A stretch of DNA of 64,000 bases. It comes from Lingula anatina. Lineage: Eukaryota > Brachiopoda > Lingulata > Lingulida > Lingulidae. Location: NCBI RefSeq assembly GCF_001039355.2, contig NW_019775980.1, positions 177,434-241,433 of the forward strand. Direction: 5' to 3'. This document shows, one piece after another, positions 34,961 through 47,622 of this stretch. A program made the translations under genes and the position numbers. The stretch's first letter is position 1, and the number at the start of each line of letters is the position of its first letter. The notes beneath the pieces are model-generated. The model was not told the DNA's origin. It saw nothing but the letters and a program-made list of their open reading frames with translations, and did not search any database.

Positions 34961-36210
34961 TTGTATACTGCTTTCAAAAGAAAAGAATTTTACCTTCATC
35001 CCATGGGCTATTTAGTTACAAAAAATTGTAATCGGTGTTTATATGGTTGACATATTGCATATGATGTCCAATTTATTCTTGTTATCACATAAATCCCCAG
35101 TAACGGAATGATAGCCAGTTTGTCTTTTTTCCTCTCCTTTTTTAATTATTAAGAGCAAAACCTTATATTTATTCTACTTCTATGAATTGATTTAGAATTG
35201 CTTAAGAATAATGATGACCATGAAATTGTTTATAAATAAGTTAATGTGGAGCGAAACGCCATTGCTGCATGCTTTAAATTTTTGTGTATGGTGGGAGAAG
35301 AAAACAGTGGCCACTGTATACACCACTGAAATGCAGATTTTTGTTTTGATTTTTTCCACCAATGTGTAGGGATTCCCAAGTCTGCACTCAGTTCAACTGA
35401 CCGCTCTTGTTTGTTTGTTTGTTGGTTTCTTTGTTTGTTTGTTTGTTTGTCTGTTTGTTTGTTCATGAATATGACTATGAAGGGCATAGAAAATAATGAA
35501 CGGATTTTGATGCCATTTTCAGGGTTGATCGCAAATAGCACAAGGAAGTAAGGTTAGAATTTTGTGATGATGCATGGATGAATAATAACGAATGACTGAA
35601 CTGAATGTACAGAGTTTATAGAATTTTACAGGATAGGAAAGAAATCGGGCAATTTCTTATTTTTGTAAGGGGAGACCAGAAATGGATGAAGAAAGAAATA
35701 AGAAGATTCGGTAATGGTCCATTAATAAACAAATAAATAAATAAATAAATAAAATAATTTCTTTATTATTGGTCGTGGCAGAGGCTGCCCTATCTTTTCT
35801 AGTTATACATTTAATGGTTACTATTATGATAAGATAACACTATCGGAATTTTATTATCACTTCAGGTAAAAAATGCAATTGTACCTGGTCCGGTGATATT
35901 TGGTACTTCTGTAAGTCTTGGTCCCGGAACTGTAGAAACTGTATTGTACACGGGGAATGGTTTTAAGATCTCCATAATTAAGAAGGATGGCGATTTCTAC
36001 ATTGAGGTGCGCTGCACGTTCCTGCCACCCGTCCTGTTCGACATTTGGATACTGGTGGCCCGACATTGTCTCCAGATTTACATTCCTCCGATCTGGCAAC
36101 CTTACATAGAAGGGATATGTGAAGATTGGGACGGAAATCCAAATAACGATGTTACGGATCTTGTCGCCTGGCCACAGGTAACACCTGCGCCGTATGACGG
36201 ATTCCCTTAG
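32801..36210 (+). CDS. VWD gene B: secreted single von Willebrand D-like domain protein, 267 aa
   Basis: Exons 32801-32987, 34605-34876 and 35866-36210, joining in phase 1 then 0. ATG follows CTTGAAG. The signal peptide LAVLLIIALTTVTPVTGA leads to GPIPLTPEEEAQRDDAAAD. The VWD start is CECHAHGDVRYVTCDGNAF; exon 3 ends with LPPVLFDIWILVARHCLQ and GICEDWDGNPNND, then WPQVTPAPYDGFP and TAG. The usual CG(D/N) is C-E-D here, a glycine-to-glutamate change at a conserved position that may affect the calcium-binding turn known in VWD domains. The same six cysteines as A are kept. Introns are the shortest of the four copies (1617 and 989 nt). A GTAAGT donor follows the stop by 18 nt. Confidence 0.85.
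33140..34240 (+). mobile_element. LINE fragment in intron 1 of gene B
   Basis: The plus strand reads GFTSFEQLFKSSIMPMG, WMFIIRHCNRLIAMDNNRL, then LCKLCDKNMVEDDLHFVLV and CPLYEDIRCKILGDLD, the Cys/His tail of a non-LTR retrotransposon. It is frame-disrupted. It is the uninterrupted counterpart of 22880-24540. Confidence 0.7.
34927..34959. repeat. (CT)n microsatellite after exon 2 of gene B
   Basis: CT repeats directly behind the donor; A (25288-25314), C (45592-45630) and D (59090-59125) carry the same tract, so it predates the duplications. Confidence 0.9.
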
Positions 36211-36290
36211 CAGCTCACGACGCTGATGACGTAAGTGGATTTAATCTGGAATATGTTTTTATTATACCAACGAGATTGCTTAGTTACTCT

Positions 36291-36293
36291 CCT

Positions 36294-36360
<67 letters not shown>
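36291..36360. repeat. (CT)n and (CA)n microsatellites after exon 3 of gene B
   Basis: CT run followed by CA run, homologous to those at 27136-27300. Confidence 0.9.
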
Positions 36361-36362
<2 letters not shown>

Positions 36363-36554
36363 GCAACCCCCAGGAAACGTTTTTCTTTCAAATAGTTTTT
36401 TTTCACACCCAACTTATCAGATTTAATTACATTAATTTTGTATCTTGATTTTTCAGCCTTTTGTTCTCCCTTACATAAATAATTTGCCTCTACCGAAACC
36501 ATGATAGACATCGTCAAATATAAAATATTTGTCTCATTTTTCTTTTAAATCCAG

Positions 36555-36735
36555 GATGTTACTCGATGATCCATGACGTGATGACCAAAGAGCGACTACC
36601 ACCAACTCTGTACAAACTGTGTCTTCTTTCTCCAGTCAGTGACGTGTATGTGGAACACGGGAAGCGCTGGACGCCATTCCATGTTTCACAGCCGTCGACT
36701 TGGGTTACTACGGACCATGTCACAAACTTTTGAAA
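36555..36735 (+). other. Probable 3' exon of VWD gene B
   Basis: A TCCAG acceptor, then the block homologous to 27490-27638. One frame is open through MTKERLPPTLYKLCLLSP, VEHGKRWTPFHVSQPST and beyond to a TGA. Confidence 0.5.
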
Positions 36736-37379
36736 CCCTTTTCCAAGGGAATCTTTCTATCTTTTGACTTACAGAATTGAGAAAAGCTGATAATTTGATT
36801 TTCTCACTTATTGTTATTTGGTGAACGTCCATTGGAGAGTCGAAAATCCACAAAGGAACATAAATCATGGACAATGAAACTGAAATTTGTGGGGGTGCAC
36901 GCTACCCTTTCGGTTCTACGATAACTATTCTATTTGTTTTTTTAATTTTGACATTGATCGAGGTTTTTAATGCCTTGAAGTGCAAATTCTTGCATGTGGG
37001 TTTTTGTACAGAGGTTGAATTTATTTTGCCGTATCAGGTATATGACATTATTTCGAGGAAGTAAACAAATTCTGGAAAATCTCCGAACACAAGACTGACC
37101 ATGACAGAGAAAAACACATTTGGCCTTTAAAACAAACGCAATATGTCACAAAAGAAAGTAGCACTTATAATATTCACAAGTTTTGTTTGAAGTACAGTGG
37201 AAACGTGATTTTAATTGGGCACGTCGTAGTATGCCTTCAAAATGTATTTATCGTTAAATTTTTGCTTTATATTTCTCTTGAATTCGTTTCGCTGTGCTTG
37301 TGGCTTAAAATCGTTATTAAATGGTATCAATGATATCAAATATCTGTAGTTTGTTTTAATTCTGTTAAAGAGGAAATAT

Positions 37380-38340
37380 AAGAAAGGTTGATTGCATTTA
37401 ATCACGCCGTGGCTAAATCATTCACGTTGCCCAGGAGAGAAGTTTTTTTTTCTTTTTTTCTAATAATCGTAATCGACTGTTAGTTATATTCTTATCGTCG
37501 TTGCCAAGGAGAAATCATTCTTGAAAAAAAGGGAAGGGTGTTAATTGTAGCTGAAGGGTGCAGTAATGCCTGAATCTAGCCCTACCAAAAGGCCGTAGGA
37601 AATCTGCTCTGTACCGCAGGATCGGACAATATAGCCTGCATGAAAATTGCAGGGTAACAGAAGTGGAAAGAAATCCTCATAAGACACCCAAATTTGTCGG
37701 TCCAACGAACTCACACTGCTCCTTCTAAATGCTTGTTTTCTTTATTGTAAATGCAAAGTAATTGCTACGGATACCGGCAAACAATAACGGGTTAAGTTGT
37801 ATCAGGGGCAATGGAAGCTTACAGTTAAAACAGATCAAATAAGAGAATAAAACGCTGAGGAACAAAACCAGTCATAATTTTAAAACTTTTAGACCCTTTT
37901 TATTTAACATTCAGTTAAATCATTTCAAAGAGTCACAACCAACACATAGTTAGCTAAAAAAAGTTATTTTTAAAAATCAATACACAAAATAAATAGCAAT
38001 ATCTCAAAATGTATTTTTACAATATGTGGTGCTTGTTTAATAGCCAGACGCATGCCCCTCCCTCTCGATCACTGCTGGAATTACATTCGTGTGATTTCTG
38101 TATCTTTTCTGATTTACCGGGTGTATCTGCGTCAATATTTCCGATGCCTCCTGAATGCTTTCAACAAGTTGTTCTTTTTGGTGGGCGTAACGCGCGTACG
38201 TAAGTTGTCATCGGGGATTAAAAAGGAATACACGCTTAGATGATAGGTCAGCACGATTAAGTACTTCAGAATTAAAATGAACGCCCGTTGGCTGCAAACC
38301 ACCCACTTCTCATCTTCTGTATTAACCAGACTTGGTTTTT
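37380..38340 (+). repeat. Inter-gene spacer copy with the empty hAT site
   Basis: Direct homologue of 3300-3551 plus 9949-10590. The hAT target CCCAA is present once (37687-37691). The reverse complement of 37820-38205 matches 39425-39740, forming the inner arms of the inverted repeat. Confidence 0.75.
38030..38205 (-). pseudogene. Spacer ORF fragment, copy 3 (decayed)
   Basis: Minus-strand homologue of 28500-28745 with frameshifts. TPTKKEQLVE-like and IQEASEI words remain. Confidence 0.35.
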
Positions 38341-38342
38341 AG

Positions 38343-39162
38343 TTTGCATATATGGTTCGGTACCTCAAGGATCATGGCTGGGTCCGTTGCTTTTTATCCT
38401 TATGATAAACGATTTACACCTACCTCCTGGTGAATCTCTTTGCCATAAGTATATGAATGGCATTGTTTCCGAGATCAGTAGACAATTTGATGAAAGCAAA
38501 ATACAGGGACTAACACAGCATGGGACTGGTCTAGGACAAGCAATATGCGATGAAAAAGGAAAAAAACAAAACAAATGGCCATTTCATTTAAATGTAAGAA
38601 AGCAGACATCCCTAAGTTCGTGATTAACAAAGCATATGAAGCGTGCAGGCCTTACAACTGATGCCCTTGTATATTATCACCAGGCGGTCATAAGGCCAGT
38701 TTTAGAATATGCTGACCCTGTCTAGCACTTTAGGTTAACAGATGAACTGACTGCCCTGGTAGAAAAGTCCCAAGAAATAGCCCTTAAGATATTGCGTCCT
38801 GAACTTGAATATGACGCTGCTTGTGAACATAGTAAACTTGAACTACTGACTAAAAGACAGCTCAATGCATGCAAAAAATTGTTTATCAGAATATATAATG
38901 AATTGGACCATAAATTGCATTTACAACCAAAAATGTCAAATATTGATTAAAAGAACAGAAGGCATTCAAAAGACCTAGAATTAAAGTCAAAGATCAATGT
39001 GTGACTTTTTAAGCAGTGCGATATACATGTACAAGTTCCGAAATTGATAGACTTTTTTTCTTTTCTAACCTTGCATTTTGATTTAAATTTGTTCACACAT
39101 GTCTTTTAATATTTATTTTTTTGCTTATTCACTAGTGGTTTTATTCTAGTATGATGCAAATT

Positions 39163-39165
<3 letters not shown>
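38343..39165 (+). mobile_element. CR1/L2-like LINE fragment at the centre of the inverted repeat
   Basis: From 38347 the plus strand reads YGSVPQGSWLGPLLFILMI then NDL, the RT motif around GxPQG. After internal scrambling, GLTTDALVYYHQAVIRPVLE and YADPV, then LTDELTALVEKSQEIALKIL give the RT C-terminal region. Stops and deletions make it inactive. Spacer homology ends at about 38342 where it begins. It is followed by a TAA repeat typical of L2/CR1-type tails. Confidence 0.75.

Positions 39166-39240
<75 letters not shown>
39163..39240. repeat. (TAA)n-(TTA)n palindromic microsatellite
   Basis: TAA/AAT repeats (39163-39191) switch to ATT repeats (39192-39240), making a near-perfect hairpin next to the LINE 3' end. 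Confidence 0.9.
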
Positions 39241-39241
<1 letters not shown>

Positions 39242-39396
39242 AAGCCAAGCGGTCAACAATTGATCTTCACTGCAGCTATGGAAAAAAAACAATCATTTAA
39301 CTAGACGCATATCTTGGAATATTTGGTGAAAAATCAATTTGTGGCTCTGGTAGAGGGTGTTGAACATATGTATACGTAGTTTCAATTTCATTATTA

Positions 39397-39420
39397 TTTT
39401 TTTTTTTTTTTTTTTTTTTG
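39397..39420. repeat. Poly-T tract at inner edge of right arm
   Basis: T run directly before the point (about 39425) where homology to the left arm resumes. Confidence 0.85.
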
Positions 39421-39424
39421 TTGC

Positions 39425-39590
39425 ACGCTCGTGACGCCCACCATAAAAGAACAACTTGTTGAAGGCATTTTAGAGACATGGGAAATAGTGATGCAGAAAA
39501 ATGAAACAGATGTATGTGATTCCAACAGTGATCGAGATTGAAGGGAGTGCGTCTGGCTGTGGAACAAACACCACATGTTATAAGAAATAT
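39425..39590 (+). pseudogene. Spacer ORF fragment, copy 4
   Basis: The plus strand reads VTPTIKEQLVEGILETWEI before the frame breaks; it is the mirror of 38030-38205. Confidence 0.35.
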
Positions 39591-40057
39591 TTTGAGAAAA
39601 TGTTATTTACTTAATGTGTTAAAATTTTAATAAGTCATTTTAGCTATGTATGTGTTGACCGCGCCTCTGTATAATGATTCTACTGGACGTTAAATAAAAG
39701 ATCAGAAAGTTTTAATATTAAGACTGGTTTTGTTCTTTAGCGTTTATTTTATTTTTTTTTTTATTCCAGCTGCTTTTAATCTAGCCTTCCGTTGCAGCTT
39801 AAAAACTCGTTATTGTTTGCTCAGACCATAGCAATGTCTTTACATTAATGATTAAGAAAACTGGCATGAGGTCATTTTGAAGGAGCAGTGTGTGTTCGTT
39901 GGACTGACAAACTTGGGTGTCCTATGATGATTGCCTGGCGATCCTCGTACCTTGCAATTATCATTCAGGCTATATTGTCAGACAGTGCGGTACAGGGCAG
40001 GAAATTAGTGCGGCCTTTTGGTAAGGCTAGACTCTGGCAGCTCTGTGCCTGTCATCC

Positions 40058-40078
40058 CCCCCCCCCCACACACACACA

Positions 40079-40115
<37 letters not shown>
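40058..40115. repeat. Poly-C and (CA)n microsatellite
   Basis: C run followed by CA repeats in the 3' spacer of gene C. Confidence 0.9.
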
Positions 40116-40117
<2 letters not shown>

Positions 40118-41479
40118 ACACACATACTCGCGCTTATTTTTATTAGAATGATTTCTTCCAAGCTCCTTGGCAACGACAGCAGTTAAGAATAGGAATCATG
40201 AGCGACTTAAATTAGTAAAACGCCGTTCTCTCCAGTGAATCATGAACTCACTTGACCACATACACATGCATCTTTGTGAAAAATAAGGAGGTGTGAATTT
40301 AATTCATTATTATTTTTTACCGCAAATTTTCTTCTTTATGGTGATTTCATCAAAGGTATGTCTTAAAATGAGGCTTAAAAGGTTTACTTTTTGCACATTA
40401 ACATTTTTTCGTTTGATTTTGACATAAGCCTTTAACTGGCTGCGCACCGTTGAGTTTTTATTATTAAATTATAAGAACATCGTCCTGAGGGGAAGTGGGT
40501 ATGCGAAACGACAAAAAAAAGAAGCATGTTGTCCGTCAAATTAGTATAGCACTGTTGCCGTCGTCTGTATTCATACATGTAACCCCCCTCTCCTCTACTA
40601 AGAGCCGACATAATGTTGCATCCTAGCCCACACCTACAAAAATACCGAGTCGGACTGAAAACCATGATGACATTGTATTGAAAGGGCCTATTTTATATTC
40701 GATGCTTTGGTTTTTAATTATAAAAAAACTTCAGAAGAATTATAAAAAAATATCAACGGAATTCCCTTACACTTCCCCTTGAAGAAAATTAAAACAAACT
40801 ACAGGTATTTGATATCATTGATACCATTTAATAACGATTTTAAAGCCAAAAGCACGGAGAAACGAATTGAAGAGAAATATAAGTAAAAAATTATACCATT
40901 AAAACCCCCTGAAGCTATTGTCACTACATCGTACCCAATTTAAATCACGTTCCCACTGTACTTCACCAGGTGAACATCGTCAAACAAAACTTGTGAAAAT
41001 TATTAAAATTACTAGAGGTAGTTTTTTTCTTTCGCGACATATTGCATCTGTTTTAAGTCCCAAATGTGTTCATCTCTGTCATGGACACTCTTGTGTTCGG
41101 AGATTTCTCCATATTTGTATACTTCCTCGAAATAATGTCATACACCTGTTACGGCAAAATGTTCAATTCAAACTCATTACAAAAAACCACATGCAAGAAG
41201 TTGCATTTCGACCATTGTCAAAACTGAAACAAACAAGCAAACAAAAAATAGAATGGTTATCGTAGAATCGAAAGAGTAGCGTGCACCCCCACAAATTTCA
41301 GTTTCATTGTCCATGATTCCGTTCCTTTTGCAGATATTCGACTCTCCAATGGACTTTCACCAAATAACAATAAGTAAGTTTTTCAATTCTGTTAGTCAAT
41401 AGATAGAAAGATTCCATGGGAATAGGGATTTAAAAGTTGAAGTGACATGGTCCGTAGTAAGCCTGTGTCAGAGTCAACG

Positions 41480-41617
41480 GCTGTGAAACATGAAATTGCG
41501 TCCAGCGCTTCCCGTGTTCCACATGAACATCAATGACTGGAGAAAGAAGACAGAGTTTGTACAGAGTTGGTGGTAGTCCCTCTTTTGTCATCACTCCGTG
41601 GATCATCGAGTAACGTT
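41480..41617 (-). other. Probable 3' exon of VWD pseudogene C
   Basis: Reverse-strand homologue of 27490-27638 after an AACCAG acceptor. The frame MTKEGLPPTLYKLCLLSP and VEHGKRWTQFHVSQP is open. Confidence 0.45.
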
Positions 41618-42618
41618 CTGGTTTAAAGAGAAATGAGACAAATATGTGCCGGTGTCTGTCATCATTTCGGTAGAGACAAATTATTTATGTAAGGGAGAAC
41701 AAAATGCTGATAAATCAGGATACAAAATTAATGTTTTTTAAATCTGATTAGTAGGGTGTGAAATACGTTTTTTAGAAAAAAATGTGCTCTGGGGGGATGC
41801 AGTGTGTGTGTGTGAGAGAGACAGAGAGAGAGAGACTTCAGCAATCTTGTGGGTATAACTTATAGATATTCCAGATAACATACAATCAACTTACGCCATT
41901 TGTGTCGTGTGTTGTTAAGGGAATCTCCTAAACGGGGGCGTCACCTGTGGCCAGCTGTCAAGAATCACTATATCGTTCCCTGGATCTCCGTCCCAATCTC
42001 CACATATCCCTATTATCTGGGATTGCCAGATTGGAGGAATGTGAAGCTGGAGACAATGTCGGGCCACAAGTATCCAAATGTCGAACAGGGAGGGTGGCAG
42101 AAATATGCAACTAACTTGAATGTACCAATCGCCATCTTTCTCAATTATCGAGATGTTAAAACCGTTCCCCACGAACTTTACACCAGGTACCACAGTATCG
42201 TTGCCAAGACTTTCATAAAAGACCGCTATCGGACCAACTACAAAATCATTTCCGACCTGCAATGATAATAAAATCCCGATAATGTTATCTAACCATAACA
42301 ATAATAAGCATAAAATATATAACTAGAAAATGACTCAGATAGCGCAGCCTTTGCATAGACAAAAAATAAAGTTATAATTAATTTATTAATAAAAGAATCA
42401 TTAATTAACGGATCATCACCAAATATACCCATTTCTTTCTTCGTCCATTTCTGAACTCACCTGATATATTGTAATTATTTAAAGGGATAATAACTCTTCG
42501 TTTTGGTCAAAAAATGAATTTTCCTGGAGTAAACAAAAGTTCTCCCATACTTGCCAATGGTTAATGAATCCATTTTTACATTCAAAGTTAGTTTCGTTTT
42601 TTTATTTCTAAAAAGTTT

Positions 42619-42662
42619 GTTTTTTTTTTTTTTTGTTTGTTTTTTTTTGTTTTTTTTTTTTT
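42619..42662. repeat. Poly-T rich tract in intron 2 of C
   Basis: T runs broken by single G residues. Confidence 0.8.
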
Positions 42663-44364
42663 GTTAAAATCTCTTAAGAGATTATAACGGAGTATAGCCA
42701 TCAATGGAGGTCACGTGGTCTGAAGACAAGCTCAGATATCAGAATATTAGCTGTAAGTGCTGTTTTTGTCGTAAAACAGTATATTATATTTCTATGAGTT
42801 ATTCACAATGTTTTTATTGTGAAATATAGATCCCTTTAATGATTAACTGATCAATGGATCATATCACCAGTTTCTGACCATTTTTCCGTGGCCCATTTGA
42901 GACCTATCCTGAAAATCTTATTAAAATATTTTTGTATAATGCTGTACACTGAGAAACAAAGAATCAAACAAACAAAAATATTGCTCTCACAGCAAAGAAT
43001 TGCAAAATTATATATCATAAATCAATTAATCCCACATACATATCAACATATTGCAAAAACAAGGGAACGATATAATGAAGAACCAGAGTAAAAGAAAAAG
43101 TGTCCTGCAGAAAGCACAGCTGGTTCACCTCTGACCGTGAGCTGGATTTCCAAATATGTTTCCCCTGAGTGATTGTAGGATTTAAAGTTACTAGCAAACA
43201 AGAGCACTCAGTAGAACTGAGTGCACACTTCGAAATCTCTTCACATCAGAAGGATCAAAATCAAAACCCAAAATATGCAGTTGAGAGGTGAACATATACC
43301 TGTAGTTGCCATTATTTTCTTCAGCATGGTAATACTTTATAAACATAAGCCATGATGTTTCTGTCCATGACTAGCAAATTATCATCATTATATATAAATT
43401 ATTAAACAAATATTAGATAAAGAGACAAAATTAGATTTTGATAATTAGATAATTAAAAAAAGATTTTTTTAAAAAGTCACTGCTTTAGTAGGACTCGAAC
43501 TTGAATCTCAATTGTCCTACGGTCAAATTATACAGGAATCAGTTGAAAAGTAAACCACATGTCAAATTTAAAGCCACAAAGATATTGGCTATGTATGGCT
43601 TAATTTCCTATTCAAGTTGAATAGTGACTATGGGTGCATGTGTGCCAGTTTGGAGATGTATTTGATACGAAAACTTTGAAAAGTGCAGTGCGTGGCAAAA
43701 AGAAATTCAAAGGTGAAATTCAAGGTCACAGTAAGATTGCCAATGTGTGTCTTCCTATCTGCAAGTTCATTGATAACTGTGGGTGTATCTCTGTCAGTTA
43801 TGGAGATATAAGGGTCAGAAAATTAACACCATTGAGCATTGCTCTAATGTACTTTTTGAAATAGTGCAATTCCGTAACCATAAGTCAAATAAAAAACGGA
43901 CACCAATTTCAGTGTTGCACTTGACATGCTCTATTAACGCAAAAAAAAAGAGGTCCCTAGCTTTCACGACTCTAGAAAAAAGAAAGTATTTCGTTAAGGC
44001 AATTATGGCCACTTCTTCCCAGAAAATGCACCGATTGACATTTAAAAAGTTCGGTCACGTACTTGTCCCGATACCTCTTCAGGGGGAAAAAATGGAAGTG
44101 ATATGATCACAACTGCGATCTTTACATAATGACAAACATACTTCGAAATCATCGTTGTCAGTGTCTATACGTAGCATGTGTTCATTTCTTATTTATATAA
44201 ACACTGTGTTTATCTGAAGTAGCTCAGCAATTCAGTTAAATAAAAGGCAAAGTCAATCTACCGAGTGTATGCGAACCACACGCTATCACAATACTCTAGG
44301 CATTTGGGTTGTATACCTTTCTCTATGTGAATTACAATAGTCTCACCTGACTGTTAGCGAACCC

Positions 44365-44402
44365 CTGTTTATCTACTCGTTGTGTGACGAGTAGATAAAC
44401 AG
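44365..44402. repeat. Perfect 16-bp hairpin with 6-nt loop
   Basis: CTGTTTATCTACTCGT and ACGAGTAGATAAACAG flank TGTGTG. The arms are exactly complementary. Confidence 0.9.
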
Positions 44403-44419
44403 TACGATGTCATCTTTAT

Positions 44420-44470
44420 TTTATTTATTTATTTATTTTATTTTATTTTATTTTATTTTATTTTATTTTG
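44420..44470. repeat. (TTTTA)n pentanucleotide repeat
   Basis: About ten TTTTA/TTTA units. Confidence 0.9.
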
Positions 44471-45057
44471 GGGGGAAGGGGTTAATAATAACGGATGCGC
44501 AAGAGGACAAAACGAACATTCTGGATGTTTCAGTGTCAATTGTCATACATTTGACTGATGTAGACGGTGGATGCGGGGTCCGACAATAGAGGTTTTATGT
44601 AATAAAATAATCGTCATTAAAATTCGCTAGCAAAGGTGATTTAAAATTACAATGAGAAGTTTCGAGAAGACACATACTAAAATGACCAGTGCTATGACCC
44701 GTGGGGTTTCATGCTTAGTTTAAACAAACGACGGCTGTCAAAGTCTACTGGACGGTCATTGTTCGTTCTCTTTTATTAAGACGTTGTTGTTATTCTTGCG
44801 CACACTCCCCCATTCACACATACACTATAACCCTTTTCATGCCTATTCTATCTCAACCCATATTGTTCGTCGCATTCCACTCCCCAGTGGTCATTTACAC
44901 CCCTTTAGTGCAGATGCACTAAGGCCAAACACCGTGGCTATAAAAAAGTTTGATCTATAATTCTTTTTATTTTTAAAATAAAATTAAATGGGTATATACT
45001 TCTATCTAATCCAAGCAAATAGTTAAAAACAGCTCCTGTTCACAGCTCTTGCTAAAC

Positions 45058-45296
45058 ACAGCAAGAACTGTAACCCAGTCGGTGGCTAAAAATAGCAGCT
45101 TACTAAGACTAAAAAATTACTTTGGTGGCTAAAAAATAACAGCTTACTAAGACTAAAGAATTGCATTTAAAAAGTGTACTGTGCCGTAAAGTTCGGGTTC
45201 GGTCCGACAATAGAGATGAAATTATAATGTCAACAAACATAGCAAGAGCTGTAAATCAGGCCCAGTCGGTGGCTAAAAATAGCAGCTTACTAAGAA
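45058..45296. repeat. Short direct repeats, CGGTGGCTAAAAATAGCAGC units
   Basis: Copies at 45074-45113, 45121-45158 and 45260-45296. The first and third are each preceded by GCAAGA(A/G)CTGTAA. Confidence 0.8.
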
Positions 45297-45999
45297 GCCC
45301 ACATTCCGTCACCCAAAAAAATTGCATTAAAAAGTATGCTATTCAGCCATTTTCGGGGCTTGAAAACCTCCTAATATACTACTGATATTTTATCCATTAT
45401 TTTATCTTTTATTTATATTTTAATGTAACCATAATAGTGTTAGAAGTACCTTAGACAGCGAACAATTTTAAATTGAAACACTTAAAGCTGAAAAAATTAT
45501 TATCATTATAAACATCCGAGTACAAGTTGCTCACTGGACGCAGCCAGAGTTCTTTCCTATATTGGAAGCAGTATACTATGGTAAGTGGCCCGAGAGAGAG
45601 AGAGAACAGAGGGAGAGAGAAGAGGAAAAGAAAACTTACCGTTATTCTGTACAGTCCATCTGGATTCGAAGTCTTTTTGTAGTCAACGATCACGTAGTAA
45701 GAAAAAATCTTGAATTTCACTGCTGACAGACGAGTCTTCGGACCGCCATCAAAGAATTCTTGTTTTGTGAGTACATACCAAAACCAGGTTGATATAGACC
45801 TTGCCATGATACCTATAACGTTGGGCGGTGTGTTATATCTGAAGACTCTCCCATCACACGTAACATAGCGGACATCGCCATGCGCATGGCATTCACAAGG
45901 GGGGATTGGCGTTGAAATGGACAGTGGCATTAAATGATGCCATTAAAAGTGAATGATACGCAAGACACAATACATCAAAAGAGGAATTTGAAAAGAAAA

Positions 46000-47583
46000 A
46001 ACTTTTGTATTGAAAAGCTTGTGACCAATGGTATACAAGGCATCCAAGCTGCCAAATGTACAGACAAAAAGCACAAAAAGTGACGCACAAAATAGGAAAC
46101 TGTCAATTCTGATGCTACAATACATTATCCTTAACAGCAAAGTCAGCACCGAATTTCAATTATGCAAAACATTCAATATGGATGTAAGTAAAATATGTAA
46201 CATGTTGGTAAAGTGTGTAACATAACGCTTCAGGCCCATGAAGGTTCAAGTTATATGAAATGAAAATACCGGGAATAGAACAATAAAAATATCACAATAA
46301 ATTTCATACATTCAAGAAAATTTTACAACTCAATCAATATGGTTTTTCAATTTGAGCTGTATGTCAATCCTAAGAATCATTATTTTAAGTGACAAAGTAA
46401 TAAGTACATGTAACGCAGTTTTTCAGGCATAATGTTTGTGACAGTGCACAAAGTAGGGTTTTTGACAATTTTGATTTAATATTTTATAATGATTAACAGC
46501 ATGATCACCACCAAATTTTAATTATCTACTATACATAATATTCAGATTACCTTGGGTGTTCCAAATTACACGATGAATATGCCAATATGTGTAAAATAAA
46601 AATTTCATAAGGAACTGTATAGCTTCCAGAAAAATGAACGCAATCATTCTGGTTTTCCAACTCAAGCTTCATTTCAGCCCCTTGAACCCTTTCCTTTTAT
46701 AACCATTGTGGTGGCACTGCCCAAAATATGGTTTTCTTCAATGTTGCTGCAATATTACATAATGCTTAACAGCATAGTCACCACCACTTTTTAATCATAT
46801 AGCATGAGTATCATGGATATTCAAAAAATGTGACCAGAAAAGGTCTTCAAGACCATGGAAGCTCAAAGCCATACCTTAAAATTGCCAATATGTGAAAATC
46901 AAATTTTCACAAAAACATGTATTACTTACAGAAAAATGATTCAATTAGACTATTTAATTCCCATGGGACTATTTAAGTCCCATGAATATTTTAGTGTAGG
47001 AAAGGTACGTGACATGATTTTCCTTAAATATCAAAGAATGGGATTCTTCGCATCATTTCGCTAGAACGTACTTGAGCAAGCACCAACTGAACATAAAATG
47101 AAACTGATTATTGTTGTCAGTATTTGATTTCCTCACAGCGATTTACACGTAAATATTTTGACCACGTATCTGTAAAGTAGTAGTAATGCGTTATCCAACC
47201 TAAACGTATACAACGGTATCCGTATTTCGAGCCTGTTTGTAAATCTTGCGCGTTTCCGGACACTAAATAATACAATAAACAGACCACATTGGTCATCTTT
47301 CTACACAAAGAACGTTTCAATGTGTAACCTAACACAGTCCAGATTTCCCGAAGTATACTATCTCTGAGCCTTTCTTTCGAGTTAACGAGCTGTTGGTCAA
47401 CTGCCAGGCATTTAAATTGCATTAGCATTTAGTAGGCTTGTTAACTTTTGATAGTTCGTTTGGAAGATTTTTGATACGATCTATACTACTCGTGGCGGCA
47501 TCTCGTGTCACCGAAGTTGGTAAAAAAAGTCATGGAAGACCGTCAGAGATAAAGTAAGAAAATCGTCAACGATCCGTTGCTGC

Positions 47584-47622
<39 letters not shown>

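Larger units (their letters stand above)
43200..45160. other. Extra sequence in intron 2 of C relative to the other copies
   Basis: Intron 2 is 3383 nt in C versus 1454 in D and 1442 in A. About 43800-44130 has a counterpart in D (58480-58800). The rest includes a perfect hairpin, a TTTTA repeat (44420-44470), an imperfect 12-bp hairpin (45042-45071) and short tandem repeats. At 43480-43545 the minus strand has AGTTCGAGTCC, a pol III B-box-like word, but no clear A box. No coding sequence. Confidence 0.45.

Noticed and set aside
40432-40665. 77-codon ORF on minus and its relative at 2436-2756 (+)
   Set aside because: The two are inverted copies of spacer repeat; the frame is not conserved between copies and no family is recognisable.
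43480-43545. tRNA or tRNA-derived SINE suggested by AGTTCGAGTCC
   Set aside because: Only a B-box-like word is present; no cloverleaf or A box could be drawn.
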